Of a stretch of 64,000 bases of DNA, positions 55,658 to 64,000 are shown one piece after another. A model generated the notes under the pieces. That model worked only from the letters and a program-made list of their open reading frames with translations, made no database searches and was not told where the DNA came from. Source of the stretch: Nematostella vectensis (lineage: Eukaryota; Cnidaria; Anthozoa; Actiniaria; Edwardsiidae); contig NC_064035.1 in the NCBI RefSeq assembly GCF_932526225.1, positions 6,323,501-6,387,500 on the forward strand, given 5' to 3'. The position numbers were made by a program, and so were the translations under genes. How positions within the stretch are numbered: the stretch's first letter is position 1; each line of letters starts with the position of its first letter.

Positions 55658-56011
55658 TTCCTAAAACCCTGCTTTTGATAAGTTATCAATAATTAATGAT
55701 GTACTTGCTCTTGTTACAGAATCAGCTTATCAATGTCTAAATAAAACACTGTTTGTCACGCTGTGTTGTCGTTGTACCAACTTTCTGTGGCTTGGATGTT
55801 ACCAATTCAAGTAAGTCATTAGAAGAAGCGGCTAAACTAGTTGAACCACACACTACGCCTCTTTGTATGCACTTACGAATCCCTTTGTATGTACTAACGA
55901 ATTGATAATTTATTCTTTAACCGAGCAGACATGCTGTGAGATATTTACTCAAGCAGAGATAACGGGATTCTGTTTGTGCTTTACAGCGTGGCAGACCAAG
56001 GGTAGTCAACA

Positions 56012-59000
56012 ATGTCTGTTCCTCGAGTACTTTCGGGTATCTTATGTTTCTTTATCATGTCTATGTTTGAAGCTCATGGCAGTCAAATGAGCCGTAGACA
56101 CGTCGCTGGTGACTTGATCATCGGAGGCTTATTTCCTATTCACGAGACTGGGGCAGCTGGTAATTCATGTGGTGGGGTTTTACCAAAAGGGTTACTACTC
56201 ACGGAAGCGATGGTATATGCCGTGCATCGCGTAAACCACGAGAAAGTACTGCCTTTTAACATGACTTTAGGGCTCGATATCCGAGACACTTGTAATCTTT
56301 TGAGCAACGCATTGAGAGCTACTCTGAATTTCGTAGAACTAAGGAAACACAATCAAGAGACAAACGCTAGCCAGGCAACGAACTATTATGGTGTAGCTAA
56401 CTCATCAAAGTCAAACTCAGGAGGTATAGAATCTGGCTCATTGATATCTGTATTGGGAGCTGGGAGGAGCGAGCTTTCCGTGGTTGTAAATACAATTCTA
56501 AGTTTGTACGACATTCCCCAATTGGGATATACATCGAGCTCCGGTGTTCTTAGTGATAAGTCACGCTACAAGACATTCCTAAGAGTTGTTCCTCCCGACA
56601 CGAAACAAGCGAAGACATTGGTAAAGCTGGTTGCGCATTTCGGCTGGAACTACATATCCCTGGTGTCGTCTGATGACCAGTACGGAGGTCCCTTGAGGGA
56701 GGTGTTCAAACACGAATCACGATTACGCTCTGTGTGCCTGGCCCATGATATCGTGTTACCATATCAACCAACAGCGGAATATATCAATGCAGAAGTCACG
56801 AAACTGAAAAAGGCACTCAAGGCCAAGGTCATTGTGATATTTTCTTTGGAATACGTCGCGCGTATGGTAATCGCTTCTGCGCATGCTCATAATCTAACCG
56901 ATCGGATCTGGATTGCGAGCGATTCTTGGTCCGATGCCATCGAGCGTTTTCAGTCGCGGTATCCCACAATTCTCGGTAACGCGATAGGTATCATGTTCAA
57001 ATTTACACTCGTTCCAGACTTCCTGAAACACCTATCCTTACGCATGTCCGGACACGACGCATGGGCGGACGGTTTACGGGGCGCTCTACGAGCTGAAGGC
57101 TTGTATCACGTAATCATGTCTAATAGCACCGACGCTATCAGGCAAGACAAACACACGCGAACTGCACTTGCTCGAGTGAGCTACGTCATTGACGGTGTTT
57201 ATATGATTGCTTATGCCATAAGGGATTATTGTTTGTCTCAAAATACTGATAATAAGAACGATAGCAGACATGTATGCTTGAAGAGAATTGAGCCCAAGGT
57301 CTTGCTCAAGCTGCTTTTTGGTCAAACACGCAAAGGTTTCACAGGCGACATAACAATCGATGCTAGCGGTGATCCTAGCGGGGTCTATGACCTCATTGCA
57401 TCCATACACAGTCAGCGGGGCCCTAGCTCGTGCTTTGCGTATAATGTCGTGGGTAGCTATGACACGCAGAGTGATGTTCTTACACTCAATCACTCGCTTA
57501 TCACGTGGAACAACACTCCTATTTCCCGCTGCAGCCAGGCCTGTCGTGCAGGGTTCTACATCCTCCGTAAGCCGTCGGACCCTCCGTGTTGCTGGGAATG
57601 CAGGCGTTGCCCTTTTGGGCGTGTTAGTGACACTTCTAATGCAACAAATTGCGAGGATTGTCCCTCTAGTCATTTCCCAAATAGCGAGAAGACGCGTTGT
57701 GTGTTTGTGCCTTTGCGGTACCTGAACTGGCGCAGTCCTTGGAGCGTGGTGATCGTCGTGTGGTCTATACTGGCTTTTCTCCTCACCAACCTAACTATTC
57801 TTATGTTCATAAAGCACCGCACCAGCCCTGTTGTGCGGGCGTGCTCGTTTGAGATCAGCATTGTTCTATTGTGCACAATCGCTTTGGGATTCCTCATTCC
57901 ATTTTTTGAAATCGGGAAGGTATCAGACGCATCGTGCAAGACATCCGCGTTTACTTTTGCGGTCGTTTTCGCCGCGACCCTCTCCCTGATCCTCGCTAAA
58001 ATTAATAGAACGGTCCTGGTGTTTACCCGTCATTCCGGCGAGGGCTGGCTCCATAGTCGGTACCTCATGTCGAGCAAAGCTCACTTCGTTAGTGCGCTAC
58101 TTCTGGTTTTGCTCCAGGTAGCGGCTTGCATCGCATGGTTCTACCAATACCCACCACACGCTGTTATCACCCCAGTCCTCACGGCATCGTCTCTGCAGCG
58201 CCTTCTTTATTGCGCCGGCAATACCAATGAGTGGTTCATGTTGACCAGCGGTTTTCTGATCCTTTTGAGTTTGATATGTACTGGCCTTGCGTTTCGTTCC
58301 CGGAATTTCCCCGAGAACTACAACCACGCCAAGTTCATAACGTACGCCATGTTCACATTCAATCTGATATGGTTGACGTTCATGGGCGCATATTTTGGTG
58401 CTCCTCAACGAGGCTTGCATCAGCAAGTGATTCGCTCGTTTGCGATGATTCTCTCCAATCTCTGTCTGCTTGTAATAATGTTTGGGCCTAAACTCTATAT
58501 CATCCTCTTTAGACCGGATCTCAATAACGCAAGAACGTTCCGTAAAATGACACTAGAGCATATTCTTAAATCTTCTTCGTTAGATCACGGAGGGAGTAGT
58601 TTATCCATGGCTTCAGTTCGCAGCCAAGGAAACATGTTCGTCATGGATCTCGCGTGTGACCCCAATGAGAAGGCTGTGCAGACATTACGCGTACTGATGC
58701 GAAATGCCTACACACAGACGGAGGCCAAGTCCAACAATAAGCTCTTCGCGCAGCTGTTCGCGCTACCAGGAAGAACAAGGCGAAGTGGAGCACGGGGAGG
58801 TAGGGCGTGGAGTGAGAGCGATACAGTAGATAAAAATGAGAGCGATCAAAGAACGCCAAAAGTGAAGCCTATTAAGCATAGCAGCAGTGCATCTCAACTC
58901 AGCGGAAAGGCCACAAAGAGCATGCGCGGGAACAGGAACTTGCATGACATTATGGAGACTGATTTCAGCTCGAAGATGCTGAACGAGGCCGAGGATGATT

Positions 59001-59074
59001 GTATATGGCAGCAAACCAGTGCGCATAATCCAAGCTGTACCCCCGCTGGTAACCTACCGGAAAGCTATGTCTGA
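56012..59074 (+). CDS. Class C G-protein-coupled receptor (CaSR/mGluR/GPRC6A-like)
   Basis: One uninterrupted frame of 1,020 codons. Residues 1-24 look like a signal peptide. Residues about 35-500 form the bilobed Venus flytrap ligand-binding domain (SVLGAGRSELS, IPQLGYTSSSG, FLRVVPPDTKQA, HFGWNYISLVSSDDQYGG). Residues 507-563 are the nine-cysteine linker (CSQACRAGFY to EKTRC). Seven membrane helices follow at about 577-835, including the conserved FRSRNFPENYNHAKFITYAM segment, and then a 185-residue cytoplasmic tail. Ser153, Tyr224 and Asp304 align with the residues that hold the amino-acid backbone in mGluRs, so an amino-acid-type ligand is plausible. The mGluR side-chain Arg after the last motif is replaced (SDSWSDA), so glutamate specificity is doubtful. 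Linker and TM6 region look closest to CaSR/GPRC6A. No intron lies in the coding region; an upstream acceptor at 55986 suggests a spliced leader exon. Confidence 0.93.
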   Translation: MSVPRVLSGILCFFIMSMFEAHGSQMSRRHVAGDLIIGGLFPIHETGAAGNSCGGVLPKGLLLTEAMVYAVHRVNHEKVLPFNMTLGLDIRDTCNLLSNALRATLNFVELRKHNQETNASQATNYYGVANSSKSNSGGIESGSLISVLGAGRSELSVVVNTILSLYDIPQLGYTSSSGVLSDKSRYKTFLRVVPPDTKQAKTLVKLVAHFGWNYISLVSSDDQYGGPLREVFKHESRLRSVCLAHDIVLPYQPTAEYINAEVTKLKKALKAKVIVIFSLEYVARMVIASAHAHNLTDRIWIASDSWSDAIERFQSRYPTILGNAIGIMFKFTLVPDFLKHLSLRMSGHDAWADGLRGALRAEGLYHVIMSNSTDAIRQDKHTRTALARVSYVIDGVYMIAYAIRDYCLSQNTDNKNDSRHVCLKRIEPKVLLKLLFGQTRKGFTGDITIDASGDPSGVYDLIASIHSQRGPSSCFAYNVVGSYDTQSDVLTLNHSLITWNNTPISRCSQACRAGFYILRKPSDPPCCWECRRCPFGRVSDTSNATNCEDCPSSHFPNSEKTRCVFVPLRYLNWRSPWSVVIVVWSILAFLLTNLTILMFIKHRTSPVVRACSFEISIVLLCTIALGFLIPFFEIGKVSDASCKTSAFTFAVVFAATLSLILAKINRTVLVFTRHSGEGWLHSRYLMSSKAHFVSALLLVLLQVAACIAWFYQYPPHAVITPVLTASSLQRLLYCAGNTNEWFMLTSGFLILLSLICTGLAFRSRNFPENYNHAKFITYAMFTFNLIWLTFMGAYFGAPQRGLHQQVIRSFAMILSNLCLLVIMFGPKLYIILFRPDLNNARTFRKMTLEHILKSSSLDHGGSSLSMASVRSQGNMFVMDLACDPNEKAVQTLRVLMRNAYTQTEAKSNNKLFAQLFALPGRTRRSGARGGRAWSESDTVDKNESDQRTPKVKPIKHSSSASQLSGKATKSMRGNRNLHDIMETDFSSKMLNEAEDDCIWQQTSAHNPSCTPAGNLPESYV

Positions 59075-59747
59075 ACATTTACATCCTAGAGTGGAGCAGG
59101 GGTTTGAGGTCATGACGGTTTATCAACGCAAAACCCATCAAAGAATTATTTGGAAAGTTGATTTGTGAGAGCGCAGATTCGCAGAGAGATGGTCAGTTGA
59201 AGGCTTAGAAAGGCGCCTCAGGCAGCCACCATTCAATTCATGTCTGACCACGGATATCACAGCAAGATGCGGCTGGAAATTTTTAAAATTCTCTAAGGAA
59301 ACAGAATCATTATATCAACCAGAAATCTACCACTTCAAGTACCATATATGTTTCATTTTTTAATTTTCACAGTATTTATATGTTGTTTTCCCTTCATTTT
59401 TTTCTAGCAGGCAGATGGAAAATGATATTATACTGTGTGGTTCTAAGGTGATATGTTATCAACAGCCCACTAAAAGCTTGCATAGGAAGACAACCCACGT
59501 TAATACTTTAATTTAACCGTATTCAAAGCCTTTCAAATTCAAATGAAAGGCGGCAGATTGAGGAGGAAACCTTTTTGAAATATCAATAGGTAATTGAATG
59601 AACGAGCAGGAATATTGTTATAAGAAAAGGAATTAAGCTTTACAACCGTGGCCCTCATTTGAGCTCATAGTAATTTCAGGATGTTGGAAAAAAAGATAAT
59701 GTACTTCCGACATTCTGTATGTGATTTTGTTTGCTGTGTTACGGGTT

Positions 59748-60803
59748 TTACCGGCGACCAAGTGGGCGGCTCCCGAAGGATCTAGGCCAAAGACAGCTGC
59801 AGTCCACAGGGACCCCGTTAACCTTGAGAACCTTCATTTGTTGAAACTGTCCGTGGGACGGGTCGTACACGACGAAGTACATGGTTACCTTTACTTCCAC
59901 GCAGTCCATCCTGCCCCACAGGCAGCGGTTTTCTGATGGCCGCTTGACCTTTGGTTGGGCCCGCTGTGCACGCTGGGAGTCATCAGTGCTTGTCGTGTTC
60001 GGTCGACAAGAGATCTTGTAGAAGCGATGAGGGAGAAAGACGGCTTGCGTGGAATATGTCCCCGTGAATAGTTTCTTTGTCTCAATATTGCGCTGCAGGG
60101 ACGGTGATGATTCATAAACAGTCGCTTGCTGATCGCTTTGGCTGGGGGCGTGTACATTTCACGGGCGTTCACTTTATGCTCTGCTCAAAATATGTTTGGA
60201 AATTTTTTTTAGTATGGAGCGCGGTTAAATTGGAATTTAATTAAGACAAGGTGGGGTCGTTTCGAACAGGGATGATTTACCGGGTTGTGTAACGAACATT
60301 CGAAAATTCTTCACTTCGATAAATAAGTGTGAATCACCACAAAGGCAGCGAAATCAAAGCTTTACGATTAGCAATCGCCTTTTTGCTTATTGTGTATTTA
60401 ATATATCGAAATTCTCACTGTAACTGCAGATAAGAGCAATGAAGTACAGTTACACCCGATAATTCGACCTCCAACGAAAATTAAAAGAAGTCCAGGCCAT
60501 CGGGCGCTCGGATCTTCGAATGTACGATTATATTAGATGTACTTGAAGAGAAACAATGTCGAGAATAGAAAACTGATTAAGTTATCGTGGGTTATATCAC
60601 TGTGCTATTTGTGGTATCACCTCACCTAAATCATCCAGGTTGTACTCTTCCATTTGTATGTCAGGCTGCACTACAGACGAGATATCTTGGATTCGTTCCG
60701 TCATGGTGTGCTCGTGTGTAGATGTGACGAGAATGCCAACAGTTAATGATGTAAGTTGAAGACATAGAAGCCATACCACTAGAGTACGACCCATCGCCGC
60801 CAT
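59748..60803 (-). CDS. Small secreted cystine-rich protein, possibly Trunk/PTTH-like (tentative two-exon model)
   Basis: Exon 1 at 60803-60626 starts MAAMGRTLVVWLLCLQLTSL, a clear signal peptide, and ends at a good donor (gtgagg). The second exon runs to a TAA at 59748-59750. Its frame contains FLPHRFYKISCRPN, a furin-like KVKR, then ENRCLWGRMDCVEVKVTMYF and NGVPVDCSCLWPR. The spacing and the closing Cys-X-Cys recall cystine-knot growth factors, with Trunk/PTTH or noggin-type ligands as the nearest idea; I do not recognise a definite family. Its acceptor is uncertain. A phase-compatible but weak site gives a start at 60124 (184 residues in total), while the better-looking cgcccccag nearby is in the wrong phase. 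An intermediate exon may exist. Confidence is for a secreted gene here, not for the exact model. Confidence 0.45.
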
Positions 60804-61387
60804 CTAACGACCAGAGAAACAGACATTTTTAAACTACAGGTTTTTAAGAGGCTGTGTCACTATATACGGCTCTCTGTGTCAATCATAGCTATTTCATCCA
60901 TTTTATTGTTGTGAAACTACATGTCATTGCCCTAAACGCTATCACCTGCGTCTATCATAGAGTAGTCTTAGTCTATAGAAAATGAGGGGGAAAAAATCAT
61001 ATTTAGGCAGTTGGCATCTTGAGATATCATGCATCGCCAAAAGCTACTCACATTCGAAGGCGATCGCTTTGTCAAGACAACCCTCCTTCGTGGATTTTTC
61101 TAACTTACTGTGCGTCTTTCATTGCTTTGTTCGATTTATATCGATTTGGGCGTTATTTTCCTAAAAACAATTTGTTCCGTTCCATTTATGTTTAAAGTTA
61201 AGGCAAATTATTTTTGTTTGTGTTTGCTTTTTTACGCACTATAGCGCTTAATTGAGTTCCTTATAGTATTCATCTTTTTATGTTTAAAGACTTACTATTG
61301 TTTGACACTGTAAAAGCATCCGGTATGCATATTGTCGTTTCCTAAAAAAAATGTTTTTTTCGTGTAGCCCAACGTTGTTCCAACTTT

Positions 61388-61506
61388 CCTGCTAGCAGAA
61401 GCCTATTTTCTCTGTATTTCGCTGGCGTTCGCGAGGAAAAGAGACTCTTTTCCTCGGCAAACGCCAGCCCAGCGAAATTCAGAGAAAAGAGGCTTCTGCT
61501 AGCAGG
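61388..61506. mobile_element. Foldback/MITE-like element, about 119 bp
   Basis: The left arm begins cctgctagcagaagcctatt and the right arm ends with the complement (ggcttctgctagcagg). The arms pair almost through to the centre (gaggaaaagag with actcttttcctc), so the whole element is one long imperfect palindrome with practically no loop. No coding capacity. Confidence 0.85.
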
Positions 61507-61971
61507 GAATGTTCCAACTCCTTCCTCTGCACATCTTCGATGACTAGCGTCACATAAAGGGAATTTTTTTAAAGAAAAAAATTTGGGCAAGCCTGGTACT
61601 GACCTGTGTCTGATTATGGTTTGGCTTGTTACTGTGTATCTGACATTTGTGCATTACTCTCCGTGAGAGGTGGAGTTTCGTACCAAAAGAATACGTGATT
61701 GCAAATGCGTCCTCGGTAAATGACAATTCTAAGCCTTAAAGTGCCTGCAACAAAGGATCGACAACAAAAGCCTTAATTTACACACGTCATTAGCATTGCA
61801 TGGCCCAGAACTGCCAGGATGTTTCTGCAGCAAGCAATCACCGACACCAATATGCCAGTAAGAATTGGAATCTTGGTTTTGATCACAAGGCTTAGAGTGA
61901 AAACGGGTTTGCTCGGCAAAGATGTGCCACATGGTGATGCAAACGACATAACTACCTAACTAGGCCTGTAG

Positions 61972-61994
61972 GGGGGGGGGGGGGGGGGGGGGGG
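61972..61994. repeat. Poly-G tract
   Basis: A run of about 23 G, followed by cggaagagtcccccactcg. It resembles the cores of the GC-rich repeats at 54222 and 62608. Confidence 0.9.
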
Positions 61995-62605
61995 CGGAAG
62001 AGTCCCCCACTCGACCGGAAGGTATGACGAGCAACCTAAGAGAAAATGTCCCGCTTTAAGGGTAAACGAACCCCCCCCTCCCCTTCAAAACCTGGCTTTT
62101 AACGGCATGCTAACGAACTGCTAGTACTTACCCTGAGACTAGAGGCGCCATGCTTCACTCGTTCACCAGAAAAAGAGCAGCAGCACACAAAGCTCAGCCG
62201 TTAGTTCGAGTGTCAGGCCCATTTTTCGCCCCCTTTGAAATAAAAATATACAAATTGAAATGGCTTGATACTCAGGCCTCTCTGTCGTTTGACGTTCGAC
62301 TTGAGCCCTGGCAAATAGCTCCATCGGCAGCCAGTTTTGCTGACACAGCTTTGCTCATTTGGCCACAAGGCAAGAGGAATGTTGGCGAACGTCTTCTCAA
62401 CACCCCCCAACACGGTGTTCAAACAGCGTTAGCATTATTGCTAGGCCAGGTCATGCCAGCTTTATTGACGCTGTTTTCATTGGGCTTTAGCGTGAACAAT
62501 ACAATACAATAAAACTTAACAATAAAATTTTACGATCGGCAGAAACCTTTGGTAGAGAGCCTTTGGTACCCACCGTAGATTATCTGAGGTAGTGTAGAAA
62601 ATCCA

Positions 62606-62690
62606 ACTGCCAGGGGCGACGGACAGGGGAGGGCAGGGGGCGCTTGCTACACCCCCCCCCCCTCCCCCCCCACACACACTTTTCTGAGCA
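62606..62690. repeat. Dispersed GC-rich repeat, copy 2
   Basis: ggggcgacggacaggggagg, gcagggggcgcttgct, a C-rich tract and cacttttctgagcag parallel the copy at 54222-54310. Here the homopolymer core is C-rich rather than G-rich, which suggests rearrangement or slippage in the core. Confidence 0.6.
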
Positions 62691-64000
62691 GTGTTTTTTT
62701 CTTACATTAACGGTAGTGTTACATGTATTAATCGGTTGCTTGATAAAAGACGATATTAATTTTTTTTACCTGTATATATATTATCTACTCTATTTCAACC
62801 CCCCTCCCCTTTAAAAAAACATTTACGAAACCCCAAATGAGAGCGGGCTACCATTAATGATACATTACCATATGATACTACAAAAAGTCGTGAATATTTT
62901 GCATAATTAACATAATTACTACTGCCAATGAATGTAAACAATTAACTGCTCTACAAGGTAGCTGTCTCGAAATCTCGTTGCACCGTACGCGCATACCTTC
63001 ATCATCGATCTACGCTGTCGTCGTTGTTGTATTTTGCGGGCGGGAGGGAGGCGCTTCTGAAGCAACTAAATGTGCATGAAGCAAAACCTTTAAAGTAAAG
63101 TGGTAAAGAGTGCAACAACAGACCACAAGGGTACCGTTTATTATAATGATTCTCAAATTAACGAAAGTTAATTGAGAGTTCGAAAAACTGATTTATTATT
63201 TTCCGTGAGTGTCATCAAGACAACAAGGACGGAATGCCTGTGGTATGTCTATCTTGTTTACGACCTCCTGCACCCCGCAGCCCCAAAGCAGGCCATCATC
63301 GTGAGCCGGTAAGTCAAGCGTGACATCAAAACAACACCTTGTACCTACAGCATCATGTTCAAAAATACAAGAACGAAGAAAGTGAGAAAGTGCTAGTCCA
63401 AATATCCTACAGTTTTGTTTTAATTCATTTTTAATCCAAATTTTTCTTTTTAAATGTTATAACGTTTTGCAGATGGCAATTCCCGTAAATCCTATTTTTG
63501 TGTAACGATAACCCTGGGTCCACTGAGCAGTTGGTTTTGCATAAGTAGCGATGCGTGGTCGCCAATGACAACAGTGATTTATGAACAGGTGGATGTAATG
63601 CAACAAGGGTAATTATGTGTCCTGATAGGGGCTAGGAAATATGATAAAACAGTAGCCTAGATATATAATTATCACTATTTCGGGCATGCGGGAACTCTCC
63701 CTGCTTTTTCTTCGTCTTCACGCCTTAGCCTGTAGCTTCTTTTGTTAACCGAGTCTATTTTCGTTGAAATAAAAACAAAAATGGAAGCAGAGTATCGTAT
63801 TGCTGGTTGATTTCAAAGTAAACACTCCTTACCGTCAATACGTCTCTCTTTAAGTAGAGTACCACTTTGTAAAAAAAAAAAAAAAATAGATTCATCTGTT
63901 ATTAATCAGTTTAATTCATCATCCCTCCCTTTCCCCAGCCCCAATATTGCCCCTCGCGTTTTTATTTTCTGTCAAGTATTAAATAGGCTCGAGGTGATTT

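Larger units (their letters stand above)
51101..56011. other. Large intergenic region
   Basis: Nearly 5 kb, AT-rich, with no convincing exon on either strand. It contains a possible decayed foldback near 53685-53772 (cttctagcagg and ctctgctagcaagg ends), a poly-G-bearing dispersed repeat near 54222 and a hairpin near 55619. A strong acceptor-like tgtttgtgctttacag at 55986 may mark a 5' UTR exon of the receptor gene that follows. Confidence 0.5.
60804..64000. other. Intergenic region at the right edge
   Basis: No convincing exon. It holds a foldback element, two G/C homopolymer tracts and a dispersed GC-rich repeat. A 120-codon frame at 62150-62512 has no recognisable features and lies next to repeat sequence. 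From 62700 to the edge only AT-rich DNA with a poly-A near 63871 is seen. Confidence 0.55.

Noticed and set aside
60447-60540. Possible second pogo-like MITE (acagttacacccgataattcg and ggatcttcgaatgtacg)
   Set aside because: Only loose similarity to the element at 45444, and no clear terminal inverted repeats.
62150-62512. 120-codon plus-strand frame near the right edge
   Set aside because: No recognisable domain, atypical composition, adjacent to dispersed repeat sequence; chance frame more likely.

Overview
This window looks like nuclear DNA from a cnidarian, most likely an anthozoan such as a sea anemone (an inference). The genes are intron-rich with GT-AG introns, AATAAA signals and long AT-rich intergenic stretches. 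The gene set is metazoan: axonemal dynein, NK homeobox, BAMBI, class C GPCR, POM121, TMEM26 and SH3BP5. I see no bacterial operons, rRNA or CRISPR. Exon models were built by hand from splice consensus, reading frame and family resemblance. In six of the eight genes the summed exon lengths divide by three and give a protein of family-like length.

Layout, left to right. (1) 1-5168: a 20-bp satellite-like array that runs into the acceptor of the first visible exon. (2) 5188-10906 (+): the last seven exons of an axonemal dynein heavy chain (DNAH3/7/12-like), with a 20-bp frameshifting duplication in one exon and a 2-kb array of duplicated 3' splice sites in an intron. (3) 14398-20264 (+): a ten-exon, about 702-residue alpha-dioxygenase-like heme enzyme with a WSC domain inserted near its N terminus; three of its introns are packed with splice-site-bearing arrays. 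(4) 20673-27716 (-): a 13-exon, about 1,233-residue POM121-like transmembrane nucleoporin with a large FG-repeat exon. (5) 28365-31274 (+): TMEM26, divergent from POM121 across about 650 bp. (6) 31948-34588 (-): an NK2-class homeobox gene. (7) 37469-44965 (+): an SH3BP5-like RAB11 exchange factor with a 4.2-kb intronic array and a coding minisatellite. (8) 47087-51100 (-): a BAMBI-like pseudoreceptor. (9) 56012-59074 (+): a class C GPCR whose coding region has no intron. (10) 59748-60803 (-): a tentative small secreted cystine-rich protein. The rest is intergenic DNA with foldback/MITE-like elements, homopolymer tracts and minor repeats.

The most unusual signal is a shared structural theme. 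Many minisatellites here sit exactly on exon-intron junctions, and their repeat unit contains the junction, so one real splice site is followed or preceded by a dozen to several dozen near-copies. Acceptor arrays are at 7690-9710 (33-bp unit) and 14630-15499 (62-bp unit). Donor arrays are at 17493-18265 (26-bp unit) and 18869-19370 (25-bp unit). Short donor duplications are at 7378-7505 and 16797-16975. An array of branch-point-like units abuts an acceptor at 1-5168. In the dynein case the six units nearest the exon stay in frame and open, so alternative acceptor use could add multiples of 11 residues. In the dioxygenase cases I traced (acceptor array and 26-bp donor array), decoy use would hit a stop quickly.

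The genes do not form an operon or a shared pathway. They are independent neighbours, some divergent (POM121/TMEM26; NK2/SH3BP5) and some convergent (dioxygenase/POM121; TMEM26/NK2; SH3BP5/BAMBI).
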